A DNA stretch of 12,453 bases from Mucidula mucida (GCA_015501055.1 JADNYV010000929.1:1-12453), one strand, 5' to 3'; shown: positions 1 through 7,470, counted from the stretch's first letter. Numbers and translations: made by a program. The notes: generated from the letters alone by a model not told the origin.

Positions 1-201
1 GTGGATAACTCACCACCTGTTGTTTCTGACAACCCGCTGATCCATGTCCTTAAGTTGACCCATAACCCACTCTGGGACACCGTAGATTTCAGTTCTGAGT
101 GGCGCCAGTTGGAAAGATCCTGGGCAGATTCTGGTACTAGCATCCCAGATATCCAATTCCTTGCTTCATTCAAAAACCAACAGCACTGGGTGACAAGTTG
201 A
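1..201 (+). CDS. C-terminal fragment of an unidentified ORF, possibly the tail of a Penelope-like RT
   Basis: An open frame enters from the left edge and ends at TGA 199-201, giving about 66 residues. The true start lies outside the window. I see no catalytic motif. The fragment is rich in Trp, Ser and Asp and ends in a stretch containing FLASFK. My suggestion that it is the tail of a Penelope-like ORF is an inference from context. It is on the same strand as, and about 480 bp upstream of, a hammerhead ribozyme, and such ribozymes are known in the terminal repeats of Penelope-like elements. A Penelope-type RT also lies in the same orientation at the right end of the window. It could equally be the end of an unrelated gene. 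Confidence 0.4.
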   Translation: MDNSPPVVSDNPLIHVLKLTHNPLWDTVDFSSEWRQLERSWADSGTSIPDIQFLASFKNQQHWVTS

Positions 202-284
202 ACCCCACAACCTAGACACCATGCGAGCTTATCACAATGCTTTAGCAGTGAACATTTAGAATGGTTTTTTCCCCACCCTCCCTC

Positions 285-326
285 CAAGCTGCAACACGAC
301 CTATGGTCGCGTCACATCGCAGCTTG
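285..326 (+). other. Two-tier hairpin (8-bp outer, 5-bp inner stem)
   Basis: CAAGCTGC (285-292) pairs perfectly with GCAGCTTG (319-326). Inside it CGACC (297-301) pairs with GGTCG (305-309) across a 3-nt TAT loop. The internal loop is asymmetric, 4 nt against 9 nt. The pairing is seen directly. Any role, such as RT recognition of an RNA 3' region, is inference. Confidence 0.5.
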
Positions 327-472
327 TCCCTCGGGTGCGGGATAAAAAGACAATTCTTGGCAGACGTACACTTCTTATACTCTATTAACTGTACTACATT
401 TAACACTCCCTGTGCTTAATGGAGACATTAGCAGCGGAGTAAAATGACTGAGGGTGTTTACCTATAATCTCC

Positions 473-487
473 GTCTGTTCTACAGAC
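473..487 (+). other. Perfect 6-bp hairpin with 3-nt loop
   Basis: GTCTGT (473-478) and ACAGAC (482-487) are perfect reverse complements separated by TCT. It is short enough that chance cannot be excluded, but it sits in the same structured stretch as the hammerhead. Confidence 0.35.
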
Positions 488-625
488 CCAGGAAGCACAC
501 CGGTCACGTCAGATGGCGAACATTAAATTGTGCGCACCGTCAAAAGCCCAAGCAAGTGCAAGACCAGTTAGAATTAATGTTGAGCTCTCCATAGATTGAG
601 TGTCGGAAAATGGCTGCGGCAGTGT

Positions 626-656
626 TTTGGTTTAGCCCTCGGAGGCTACTACCAAA
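626..656 (+). other. 11-bp interrupted hairpin just upstream of the hammerhead
   Basis: TTTGGT (626-631) pairs with ACCAAA (651-656) and TAGCC (633-637) pairs with GGCTA (644-648). A small internal loop (T632 against CT 649-650) separates the two stems, and the terminal loop is 638-643. It ends 19 nt before the outer stem I of the hammerhead and could insulate or modulate its folding. Confidence 0.5.
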
Positions 657-674
657 CAAAGCGCTGTGATGACA

Positions 675-736
675 AGGACACAGCCGCCTGATGAGTCTCT
701 TTAGACGAAACATTTGGCCTTCAATGTCGCGGCCCT
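675..736 (+). ncRNA. Type I hammerhead self-cleaving ribozyme
   Basis: Every element of the hammerhead consensus is present in order. Stem I 5' strand is GCCGC 683-687 and the core box CTGATGA is 688-694. Stem II is GTCT 695-698 with AGAC 703-706 and a CTTT loop. GAAA is 707-710. Stem III is ACATT 710-714 with AATGT 723-727 and an 8-nt loop. The cleavage triplet is GTC 726-728, and stem I 3' strand is GCGGC 729-733. All pairs are Watson-Crick. Predicted cleavage follows C728. Stem I may extend through AGG 675-677 with CCT 734-736 past a 5-nt ACACA bulge. Such bulges can make the loop-loop contacts natural type I hammerheads need. Established knowledge: hammerheads are common in the terminal repeats of Penelope-like retroelements, which fits the + strand context here. 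A competing hairpin (663-668 with 679-684) overlaps stem I by two bases. Confidence 0.88.
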
Positions 737-808
737 CGCATTTCTCTTCCCGACGCGTCTCTCACCTGTTTGGTTGTTCGGACGTCGCTCGCCCTCTCTC
801 CCTCTCTT

Positions 809-1035
809 GAAATCCGGGCAAACAAGAGCATATGGGTTGACTAGGACACAAATAGGGGTGTTGGTGGCAGACATTATTGGTGGGATGAGATAAAGTAGAT
901 CAAGGAGTGTTATCAGAGGTCAAGATAGGATTAGAAGAGTTGTCCAAAAAGCAAGGACTGTAGAGTATATAATGAATACAGGATGAGACTTTTAGCAGTG
1001 AACGTTGTAAGAGACAAAAAGTGATCGACGTTGAT
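809..1035 (-). pseudogene. Truncated copy of the 5' end of a gag-type retroelement (repeat copy A)
   Basis: This 227-bp stretch matches 10399-10628 at about 94% identity in the same orientation, by hand alignment. Read on the minus strand it holds a pyrimidine-rich leader, a start codon at 874-872 and about 22 codons of the same gag N-terminus found in copy B (…CPDF). At 809 the homology stops abruptly and the frame runs into unrelated sequence next to the hammerhead region. Most differences from copy B are transitions, several at CpG versus TpG/CpA. It is therefore the remnant of a second insertion of the element at 7852-10628, cut off early in gag. Confidence 0.75.
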
Positions 1036-1095
1036 TGTAGTGTTAGGGAAATTAGCTTTTTGTCTGATTGACAATGACATGTACATGAGGCCTCG

Positions 1096-1625
1096 TGTTA
1101 TGAATTGCCATATTTTCACATTTTCACATCTTATCATATATTATCGGGGGCCTTGTCTTATCAACCAACGGACTGTTTCATCATCTGTTTCGTCACCGAT
1201 CATACTCCTTTTCATTACCAAAGCCGTACTCATGTTGGACACACACCCAACACATGGATGACATCATACATGCCAATACCTCATGGACTTCCTATTGGAT
1301 ACACACCAGCAACATTCATAGCACACATGGGTGTTTCAGTATTATTACTTACATGCAGTTACCACTCGTATTTAATGGTTTCACGGACTAGTAGCATACA
1401 ACACTGGGTCAAGGGCGTGGAGTTATCCCTAGCGGAAACACGTATGGGCAAGGAGTCCCAAACACAGACTTACTAGTATATAAGCAGTAGAGTAGCATCA
1501 TTGTACTTTAGTTCCGATCTCGTTTATACACCTGGCCTAGCCTAGTCATATGAACACAAATGTTTTCTTCCTTAGATCTTGCTGTGGTACCTGGTTGAGT
1601 CTCGTGGCTTAGTCAGTTGCTAACA
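1096..1625 (+). repeat. 5' LTR of the chromovirus (530 bp)
   Basis: It starts TGTTATGAATTG and ends GCTAACA, so it has the TG…CA termini, and it aligns along its whole length with 6942-7470. By hand I count about 24 substitutions (roughly 17 transitions) and one 1-nt indel, or 4-5% divergence. U3 is about 413 bp if transcription starts at 1509. ORFs inside the LTR are incidental. Confidence 0.95.
1477..1520 (+). promoter_or_regulatory. LTR core promoter: TATA box and predicted transcript start carrying the self-primer
   Basis: TATATAAG lies at 1477-1484. The 12-mer TAGTTCCGATCT at 1509-1520 begins 32 bp after the start of the TATA box, about where RNA polymerase II should initiate. In Tf1-type self-priming elements the very 5' end of the mRNA anneals to the PBS, so the spacing supports 1509 as the RNA start. 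The same arrangement is kept in the 3' LTR (self-primer at 7354-7365). Confidence 0.7.
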
Positions 1626-1627
1626 GA

Positions 1628-1639
1628 AGATCGGAACTA
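1628..1639 (+). promoter_or_regulatory. Self-priming primer binding site
   Basis: AGATCGGAACTA (1628-1639) is the exact 12-nt reverse complement of TAGTTCCGATCT at 1509-1520 in the LTR, the predicted 5' end of the mRNA. It begins 2 nt after the LTR end (CA 1624-1625, then GA). Two extra bases are what remain when integrase trims 2 nt from a cDNA end. There is no TGG-type tRNA-complementary PBS. This is the Tf1/sushi self-priming mode, in which the cleaved mRNA 5' end primes minus-strand synthesis. Confidence 0.8.
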
Positions 1640-2223
1640 TGTTCTACCACCTACCACACATCCCTGATTGTTGATCAGCACTTCGCTGTTTGATCATTGC
1701 ACATTCCCCTATTCCCTTTCCCTGTTTACAGATTGACAGATTCCTAATTCCAGCGCACATCCGCATACGTGTGTATTGGTCCCAGTAGCGCCGGCTAACA
1801 GTTAGAGATAACTGCCTCGGGTGCTGGAAGTAGCCGCTCTCACGAGAACGAACTTTTGGCAGTTGCACTTCAGTGGGCGCTGTTTACGGGTCAACCCCGT
1901 TCCCAGGAAAACTTCGGCTTACCTCACACCAGAGGGACGTCGGCTGGGCAATTGCAAACTTGTGACGAGCTCTTGGGCTCCGTAGATACATAGTCAGTAG
2001 TCGGTAAAATAGCGTAGACAGTTACAATACCTACCTACTTTACTTACCTTACGATATACACCATCATTCCCCACCCTACCAAGTCCTGGATTCTATCTCA
2101 GATCTAGGCAATTCTCCCTTATTCGTCCAAACCTCTATTCCCTCACCCGTTTCATCCAAATCCGCATCACTCATATCCCCACTTTCACCCTTTCACTCTC
2201 TGATCTCATCACCCCAATTCACC
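1640..2223 (+). other. Chromovirus leader (5' untranslated region)
   Basis: About 580 bp between PBS and gag start with no convincing ORF. Its last 150 bp are pyrimidine-rich, typical of a fungal 5' UTR. It contains a perfect hairpin, CAGTTA (1799-1804) with TAACTG (1809-1814), closed by GAGA, a GNRA-type tetraloop. A packaging or translation role for it would be inference. Confidence 0.6.
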
Positions 2224-3153
2224 ATGTCCAACGAAGCATCCAAAACCACTCATCACACACCCGCCCATCATGCCGATGTCGAAACTAAAGGCCGATCCCG
2301 TGTCAACATGCCTTATGACTATGACGGGGACAAGGCCAAGTACAAGAGCTGGTGGCAATCCATGTTTACATACATCTGTGACAAGAAGAACAACCTCACA
2401 TCTGACTCCGAAAGGATTGATGTTGTTCTCTCCTACATCCGAGGAGATCATATAGATGCATGGGTCCAGAACTACTCGGACCAGAACTTTGATGAGGAAG
2501 AAGAGGAATGGACAGTCTCTTGGACTAAGTTCAAGGAGGATTTGAAGGAGCGATTTGTGGATTACAACCTCGCGCGAGACGCACAAGATCAGATTGAGTG
2601 GTTGCGCCAGGGGCAAGACACCGCTCAAGATTTCTTCCAGAAGTTCGAGGTCCTGCTTACTCAGGCAGGATATTTGAAGGATGACGCATTTGTCGTGCGA
2701 CTTCTCGAGACCAACGTCAACAAGAAGATCATTGATCAGATCTATGGCAGCCGAGACGGGTTGCCGAAGAAATACAAGGATTGGAAGACACAGATCATTT
2801 AGATTGATCAGCTATGGAGAAGACAGATGGCAAGCAAGAGGTCCGGCATGCAGTCCTGGCCCCTAGCTCCGCAGGCGGCTATATCGAGAGCCAATCCCAC
2901 AAACCCACCCCCGACGCCGATCACACGACAAGATGCCACCGGTGTTACCTATGGAGGAGCCGGCAGGCCGATGGACATCAACAACGCACGTCGAAGAGGA
3001 CTTTGCTTCAGCTGTGGCGAACACAGCCATGTCAGCAGGTTCTGTCCTAAGAAGGGTCGACCCCAGCCGATTTGGGGTCTATGGACCGAAATGAATGACG
3101 AGGAGAAGAAGAAGCTGGCCGAAGAGTTGGGTTTTGCGAAGCTCCCGCAGTAG
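2224..3153 (+). pseudogene. gag: gag: capsid-like domain plus CCHC zinc knuckle, broken by one nonsense codon
   Basis: The ATG at 2224 has a favourable CACC-ATG context. About 192 residues follow and resemble the Ty3-type retrotransposon gag domain, with a Trp/Tyr-rich start (YKSWWQSMF), the helical KFKEDLKERF region and an acidic loop. A TAG at 2800-2802 interrupts. The same frame then continues without a shift to TAG 3151-3153. This second part carries a basic Pro-rich linker and a zinc knuckle, C-x2-C-x4-H-x4-C, at 3004-3045 (CFSCGEHSHVSRFC), which binds RNA in nucleocapsid proteins. Without the premature stop the protein would be about 309 residues, normal for the family. Continuity of frame on both sides argues for a single point mutation, not a true gag end. 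The pol frame is reached by the -1 signal at 3129-3171. Confidence 0.9.
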
Positions 3154-3171
3154 ACGCAGTCCTGCCGGAGC
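3129..3171 (+). promoter_or_regulatory. Candidate programmed -1 ribosomal frameshift signal at the gag/pol junction
   Basis: The heptamer GGGTTTT (3129-3135) is in the gag frame as G GGT TTT, fitting X XXY YYZ. After a 5-nt spacer comes a strong hairpin: GCTCC (3141-3145) with GGAGC (3167-3171) and GCAG (3147-3150) with CTGC (3162-3165). The two stems are separated by one C/C mismatch. The 11-nt loop begins with the gag stop codon (3151-3153). A -1 slip enters the frame that stays open to 3788 and encodes protease. All geometry matches known -1 signals. Function is inferred. Confidence 0.72.
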
Positions 3172-3788
3172 AGTCATCAAGGAAAGGGTTGTCAGATGCA
3201 GAATCTATTTACAGTACGGGTACTGAAACATCCAAAATATCATCGACGACTTCACCAACAAAACCTGCAAAAGAAAGATTTGAGCCAAATACGCCTGAGT
3301 GGATCGCACAACGGCTAAGAGAGGATGACGTGTCGAGAGCAGTGGGAATTTTGAGAGCATGGATGCCGGAGCCGAGAGAGAGAGAAGCGACGGAAGAGAA
3401 GGTGATGGCAATCAGAGCGTTAATGAAGGAAGCTGCAGTGGAAGTCGTAACAGAGTTGAAAAAGTCGAGGAAGTATATCTGGGGAACAAAGGGGCAGGAT
3501 ATGAAACTCCGAGTAACCATAGAGAGTGTACACACAGGCTCTGAATGGGAAAGGAGTGCCCTTCTTGACAGTGGAGCAACAGGTTCTTGCATCAATAAAG
3601 AATTCGTTAAGAAGAACGGACTCCCGATTAAGGAGTTACCGGTCAAGCTCCCTGTCTACAATGCGGATGGAACCCTAAATGAGGGAGGAGCAATCGAAGG
3701 TTTTGTGGAGGTCCGAATGAAGATCGGTGATCACGCTGAAAAGATCGAGTGGCCGTCATCAATCTTGGCAAAACAAGTATCTTTTTAG
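3132..3788 (+). pseudogene. pol: pol part 1: linker and aspartic protease, frameshifted near its end
   Basis: This frame lies -1 to gag and has no obvious own ATG near its start, which fits expression by frameshifting. After a Ser/Thr/Glu-rich linker comes a retropepsin-like core with the catalytic motif DSGATGS (catalytic Asp codon 3567-3569). The expected continuation of the protease, an LGxxWL-type stretch, is found not in this frame but one base back, in the frame that opens after TGA 3737-3739. The shift therefore falls between 3740 and 3788, most simply a 1-nt loss close to 3750. Because it sits inside a folded domain, I read it as damage and not as a second programmed site. Confidence 0.85.
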
Positions 3789-4843
3789 GGCTAGATTGGT
3801 TACGATATCACAATCCCACGATCAACTGGATGGAATCCACGTTGACTTTTGATCAATGCCCAGACCGTTGCGGCTACCTACCCGAGTATGACTTGCCAGA
3901 AGATGAAGGAGAAGATGTAGAAGAGAAGCTGGAGGAGGGAGAACAGTTGTTTTGGATGGACTGGGACAACTATCGCAAAAGCGGTGAAAAGCTGAGATCA
4001 CAACAGCCTTCATCCGCTGCTGCACCTTACATTGAGGAATTCTCTAATGTATTTAGCAAGGCGGACTTTGACAAGCTACCGGAGCGAAGACCCTGGGATC
4101 ATGCGATAGAACTCACGCCTGGTTCCAAACTGGTTAACTGCAAGGTCTATCCCCTTAGTCCATCCGAGCAGAAGGCATTAGACGAGTTCTTGGAGGAAAA
4201 CATATGCACGGTCTCACCCATGGCATCACCATTCTTCTTTGTCAAGAAGAAGGATGGAAGCTTTCGGCCAGTGCAGGATTATCGAAAATTGAATGACATG
4301 ACGATCAAAAACCAATACCCCTTACCGTTGATCCAAGAACTTATCGACAACCTGAAGGGAGCAAAGTGTTTCACAAAGATGGATGTCCGATGGGGTTACA
4401 ATAACATCCGGATCAAAGAAGGTGATGAGTGGAAAGCGGCGTTTAGAACAAACCGGGGGCTGTTCGAGCCATTGGTAATGTTCTTCGGACTCACAAACTC
4501 ACCGGCAATGTTCCAATCGTTCATAAATCACATCTTGAAGGAGTTGATTGACGGCGGACACGTAATAGTTTACCTGGACGATATACTTATCTTCACGAAC
4601 ACTCTCAAGGAGCATAGACAGATTGTATGCAGGGTATTAGAAATATTACGAGTAAATAAGCTGTATTTAAAACCCGAGAAATGTAGTTTTGAGGCACATA
4701 CTGTAGATTACTTGGGAGTTATTGTTGGAGGAGGAGAAGTGAAGATGGATCCGGCAAAAGTGGCCGTAGTGAAGGAATGGAAGGAGCCAACAAAGAAGAA
4801 GGAAGTACAGTCATTTCTGGGCTTCTGCAAGAACCCGTCCTGA
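3740..4843 (+). pseudogene. pol: pol part 2: end of protease and reverse transcriptase, truncated before RNase H
   Basis: The end of the protease (IFLGLDWL) is followed by an acidic linker and a Ty3-type RT. Visible RT landmarks are FRPVQDYRKLND, a catalytic Asp in MDVRWGYNN (codon 4382-4384), the FFGLTNSPAMFQ block and the YLDD box at 4571-4582. All three catalytic Asp residues are kept. The frame ends at TGA 4841-4843, shortly after the FLGF motif that starts the RT connection domain. There it runs straight into sequence that in another frame begins the pre-RNase H segment (EPVLIIP). About 55-60 residues normally found between these motifs in Ty3 elements are missing. This indicates an internal deletion of about 170 bp near 4825-4830. 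Confidence 0.9.
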
Positions 4844-6930
4844 TCATACCACATGACAATGGCAAGTTTTGAGTCAAGGCGGACTCCTCAAACTATGCAA
4901 ATGGGGCTGTTCTTTCCCAATTTGTTGACGGAAAATGGAGACCAGTGGCTTTTCGATCTCGCGCGTTAAATGAAGTTAAACGCAACTACAAGATCTACGA
5001 CAAGGAAATGATGGCTATCATGGACTTGATTGATGACTGGCGGCAGTATCTCCTAGGAGCAATGGAGACAGTGGAGGTTTTTACCGATCATCAAAACCTT
5101 CAGTACTTCAGGAAGCCGCAGAAGTTGAACCGGAGGCAGGCACGTTGGGTTACGGAGTTGGCAGAATATGACATACAGATGATTCATAAGCCAGGCAGGA
5201 CGATGGGGAAAGCTGATGCCTTGTCAAGGATGACAGGCCTTGAGATGGGGGAAAAAGATAACGAAAACATTGTTTTGCTTAAGCCGGAGTTTTTTATTTC
5301 ACAAATTCAATTTTCTTTACATATAGTAGATACACCGGAGGACGAATTGCTTAACAAAATCAAACAAAGAAAAGGAAACAAAGACAGATACGTACAAAAA
5401 GCATTAGAAAACAAAGAAAAAGGATGGGAAGAGAAGGAAAATGGACTTATTATATGGAAGGATTGTATTTACATACCGAAGGACAAGGAATTGCGGGGAA
5501 AAGTTATCGGAATGCATCACGACGCACAGCTTGCAGGGCATCCCGGACGATACAAGACCCTTGAGCTGATTACACGTACCTATTGGTGGCCAGGAATCAG
5601 CCGAGACGTCCGTGAATACGTGGAAGGGTGTCAAAAATGTCAGGTTACAAAGTCACATCACACGAAGCCGGCTGCACCTCTTCATCCTATTGATGTGCCA
5701 AGCAAGCCATGGGAGATAGTAGGGACGGACATGATTGAAGAGCTGCCGGAATCAGGAGGATACAACGCGATCAGCACGTTTGTGGACCATTTCACAAAGC
5801 GATTACGTATCATACCGACACACACCACGCTGACGTCAGAAGGCATGGCCCACATTTACCGTGATCGCATTTTCCCCATACATGGGATGCCACGACAGAT
5901 GATACATGATCGCGGTCCACAATACCACTCGCGTTTCATGAAGGAGTTGTACCGGTTGTTGGGCATACAGGGAAACTTTACAACGGCATATCATCCACAG
6001 GCAAATGGGCGGACGGAACGGCTGAACCAAGAGATAGAACATTTCTTACGGTTATTTGTCAACTACCATCAGAACGACTGGCACAAATGGCTACCCTCTG
6101 CTGAATTTGTTTACAACAATCGAGTTCACTTGGCGACCAAAGTCACTCCGTTCTTTGCAGACATGGGCAGACATCCCTACAAAGGCACCGCTCCGAAAAC
6201 GGCATCGAGAAATGAGACTGCGCAGGAGTGTGCCGACGGCATGAGGAAGACATGGGACGAAGTGGGGTCAGCATTGAAGATGGCAAAGGAGGACATGAAA
6301 CGGTTTTATGACAGGAAGCGGACAGAGGCAGTAGAGTACAAGGAAGGCGACAAAGTATGGTTGGAAGGAACAAATCTCAGCATAGACCGACCAATGAAGA
6401 AGCTTGATGACAAACATTTTGGACCGTTCAAGGTGATCAAGAAAGTCGGGACGAGTTCTTACAAGCTCCAGATTCCCCACACGTGGAAAAGCATTCATCC
6501 CGTATTCAATGAGGCCCTGTTGACGCCTTACTACGAGCCGCAATTTCCGACGCAACCCCGAGACACGCGTCCACCACCTGTGCTGGAAGGTGCCGAGCCG
6601 GAATGGGAGGTTGAGAAAGTGGTTAATTTCCGAAAGTACCGCGGGGGTTTTCAATACAAGGTTCACTGGAAGGGTTATGGCACACACGAGCAGACATGGA
6701 AACCGGCATGCAATCTCAAAAATGCTGATGAAGCCATCAGCGATTTCCATCAACAATATCCGAACAAGCCGAAGCCACCCGCGCTTGCTCGCATTGAAGT
6801 CCCCATGTCGCAATTTCCATCACATCTATTCCGACCCATGTCACCGCCCGATACCAAACCCCTCGACGTCACGCTACCCTCTGCAGCCCTCATGGAGCGA
6901 CTCTGGCGCAGAATGGAACTTGCGCCTTAA
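4828..6930 (+). pseudogene. pol: pol part 3: RNase H, integrase (HHCC, DDE, GPF) and chromodomain
   Basis: The frame is open from about 4828 to TAA 6928-6930 except for a TGA at 4870-4872. RNase H shows the first Asp (codon 4882-4884), KEMMAI, FTDHQNL and ADALSR. Integrase has an HHCC zinc region ending GCQKCQ (5629-5640). Its catalytic D,D(35)E triad is intact: Asp 5728-5730, Asp 5908-5910 and Glu 6016-6018. A GPF motif follows near 6421-6429. The C-terminus (about 6598-6762) is a chromodomain with WEVEKV…HWKGYG and TWKP. It keeps three aromatic residues (Trp 6604-6606, Trp 6667-6669, Tyr 6676-6678) at the positions that form a methyl-lysine cage in HP1. Known role: such domains steer integration to histone-marked heterochromatin. 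This part alone lacks a usable start. Confidence 0.93.
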
Positions 6931-6941
6931 AGAGGGGGTGA
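6931..6941 (+). promoter_or_regulatory. Polypurine tract (plus-strand primer)
   Basis: AGAGGGGGTGA lies directly between the pol stop codon and the TG that opens the 3' LTR. In Ty3-type elements a purine run here resists RNase H and primes plus-strand DNA. One T interrupts the tract near its end. Confidence 0.8.
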
Positions 6942-7470
6942 TGTTATGAATTGCCACATTTTCACATTTTCAATCTTATCATATCTTATCGGGGGGCTTG
7001 TCTTATCAACCAACGGACTGTTTCATCATCTGTTTCATCACCGATCATACTCCTTTTCATTACCGAAGCCGTACTCATGTCGGACACACACCCAACACAT
7101 GGATGACATCATACATGCCAATACCTCATGGACTCCCTATTGTATACACACCACCGACACTTGTAGCACACATGGTTGTTTCAGTATTATTACTTACATG
7201 CAGTTACCACTCGTATTTAATGGTTTCACGGACTAGTAGCATACAACACTGGGTCAAGGGCGTGGAGTTATTCCTAGCGGAAACACGTATGGGCAAGGAG
7301 TCCCAAACACAGACTTACTAGTATATAAGCAGTAGAGTAGCATCATTGTACTTTAGTTCCGATCTCGTTTATACACCTGGTCTAGCCTAGTCTTACGAAC
7401 ACAAACATTTTCTTCCTTAGTTCTTGCTGTGGTACCTGGTTGAGTCTTGTGGCTTAGTCAGTCGCTAATA
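6942..7470 (+). repeat. 3' LTR of the chromovirus (529 bp)
   Basis: It aligns end to end with 1096-1625. The terminal CA seen in the left LTR is TA here (…GCTAATA), a C-to-T change at the integrase recognition end. The TATA box and the self-primer 12-mer (7354-7365) are unchanged. Differences cluster in U3, around positions equivalent to 1308-1320. Confidence 0.95.

Larger units (their letters stand above)
202..674 (+). other. Non-coding, hairpin-rich stretch between the ORF end and the hammerhead
   Basis: No ORF in this stretch looks real. It contains several strong inverted repeats, listed separately (285-326, 473-487, 626-656), that would fold in RNA of either strand. With the downstream hammerhead it reads like the structured 3' region of a retroelement transcript. 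It lacks any poly(A) tract or simple repeat that would mark an element end. Confidence 0.4.
1096..7470 (+). mobile_element. Ty3/gypsy chromovirus (Tf1/sushi type), near full length but inactive
   Basis: A 6.4-kb LTR retrotransposon. In order it has a 5' LTR, self-primer PBS, leader, gag, -1 frameshift signal, protease, RT, RNase H, integrase with chromodomain, polypurine tract and 3' LTR. The domain order and the C-terminal chromodomain define a chromovirus. Self-priming and fungal context place it near Tf1/sushi. It cannot be autonomous as it stands. Gag has a TAG at 2800-2802, protease has a frameshift near 3740-3788, the RT-RNase H connection is apparently deleted near 4825-4830, and a TGA lies at 4870-4872. 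No target-site duplication is visible (CCTCG before the left LTR, GTAAG after the right), suggesting rearrangement or inter-element recombination. Confidence 0.95.

Noticed and set aside
241..256. 13-nt exact match TTTAGCAGTGAAC between 241-253 and 991-1003
   Set aside because: No flanking similarity is seen. One such match is expected by chance in a window of this size.
1043..1048. Single TTAGGG (also CCCTAA-like units near 7917 and 11845) as telomeric repeat
   Set aside because: Only isolated units occur, with no tandem array. They are expected by chance and one lies in coding sequence.
1105..1476. Open frames of 76-123 codons inside both LTRs
   Set aside because: They fall within non-coding U3, do not keep a shared start, and show no protein motif.
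1626..1645. A conventional tRNA-complementary PBS after the 5' LTR
   Set aside because: There is no TGG-starting stretch next to the LTR. The 12-nt complement to the transcript start explains the site better.
3209..3646. Long minus-strand frame opposite protease, and similar ones opposite gag and integrase
   Set aside because: These are shadows of conserved plus-strand coding sequence. They contain no motifs and are biased by the sense codons.
6725..6731. A second CTGATGA, the hammerhead core box, inside the chromodomain
   Set aside because: No stem II plus GAAA follows and no pairing strand exists. It is explained by the coding sequence.
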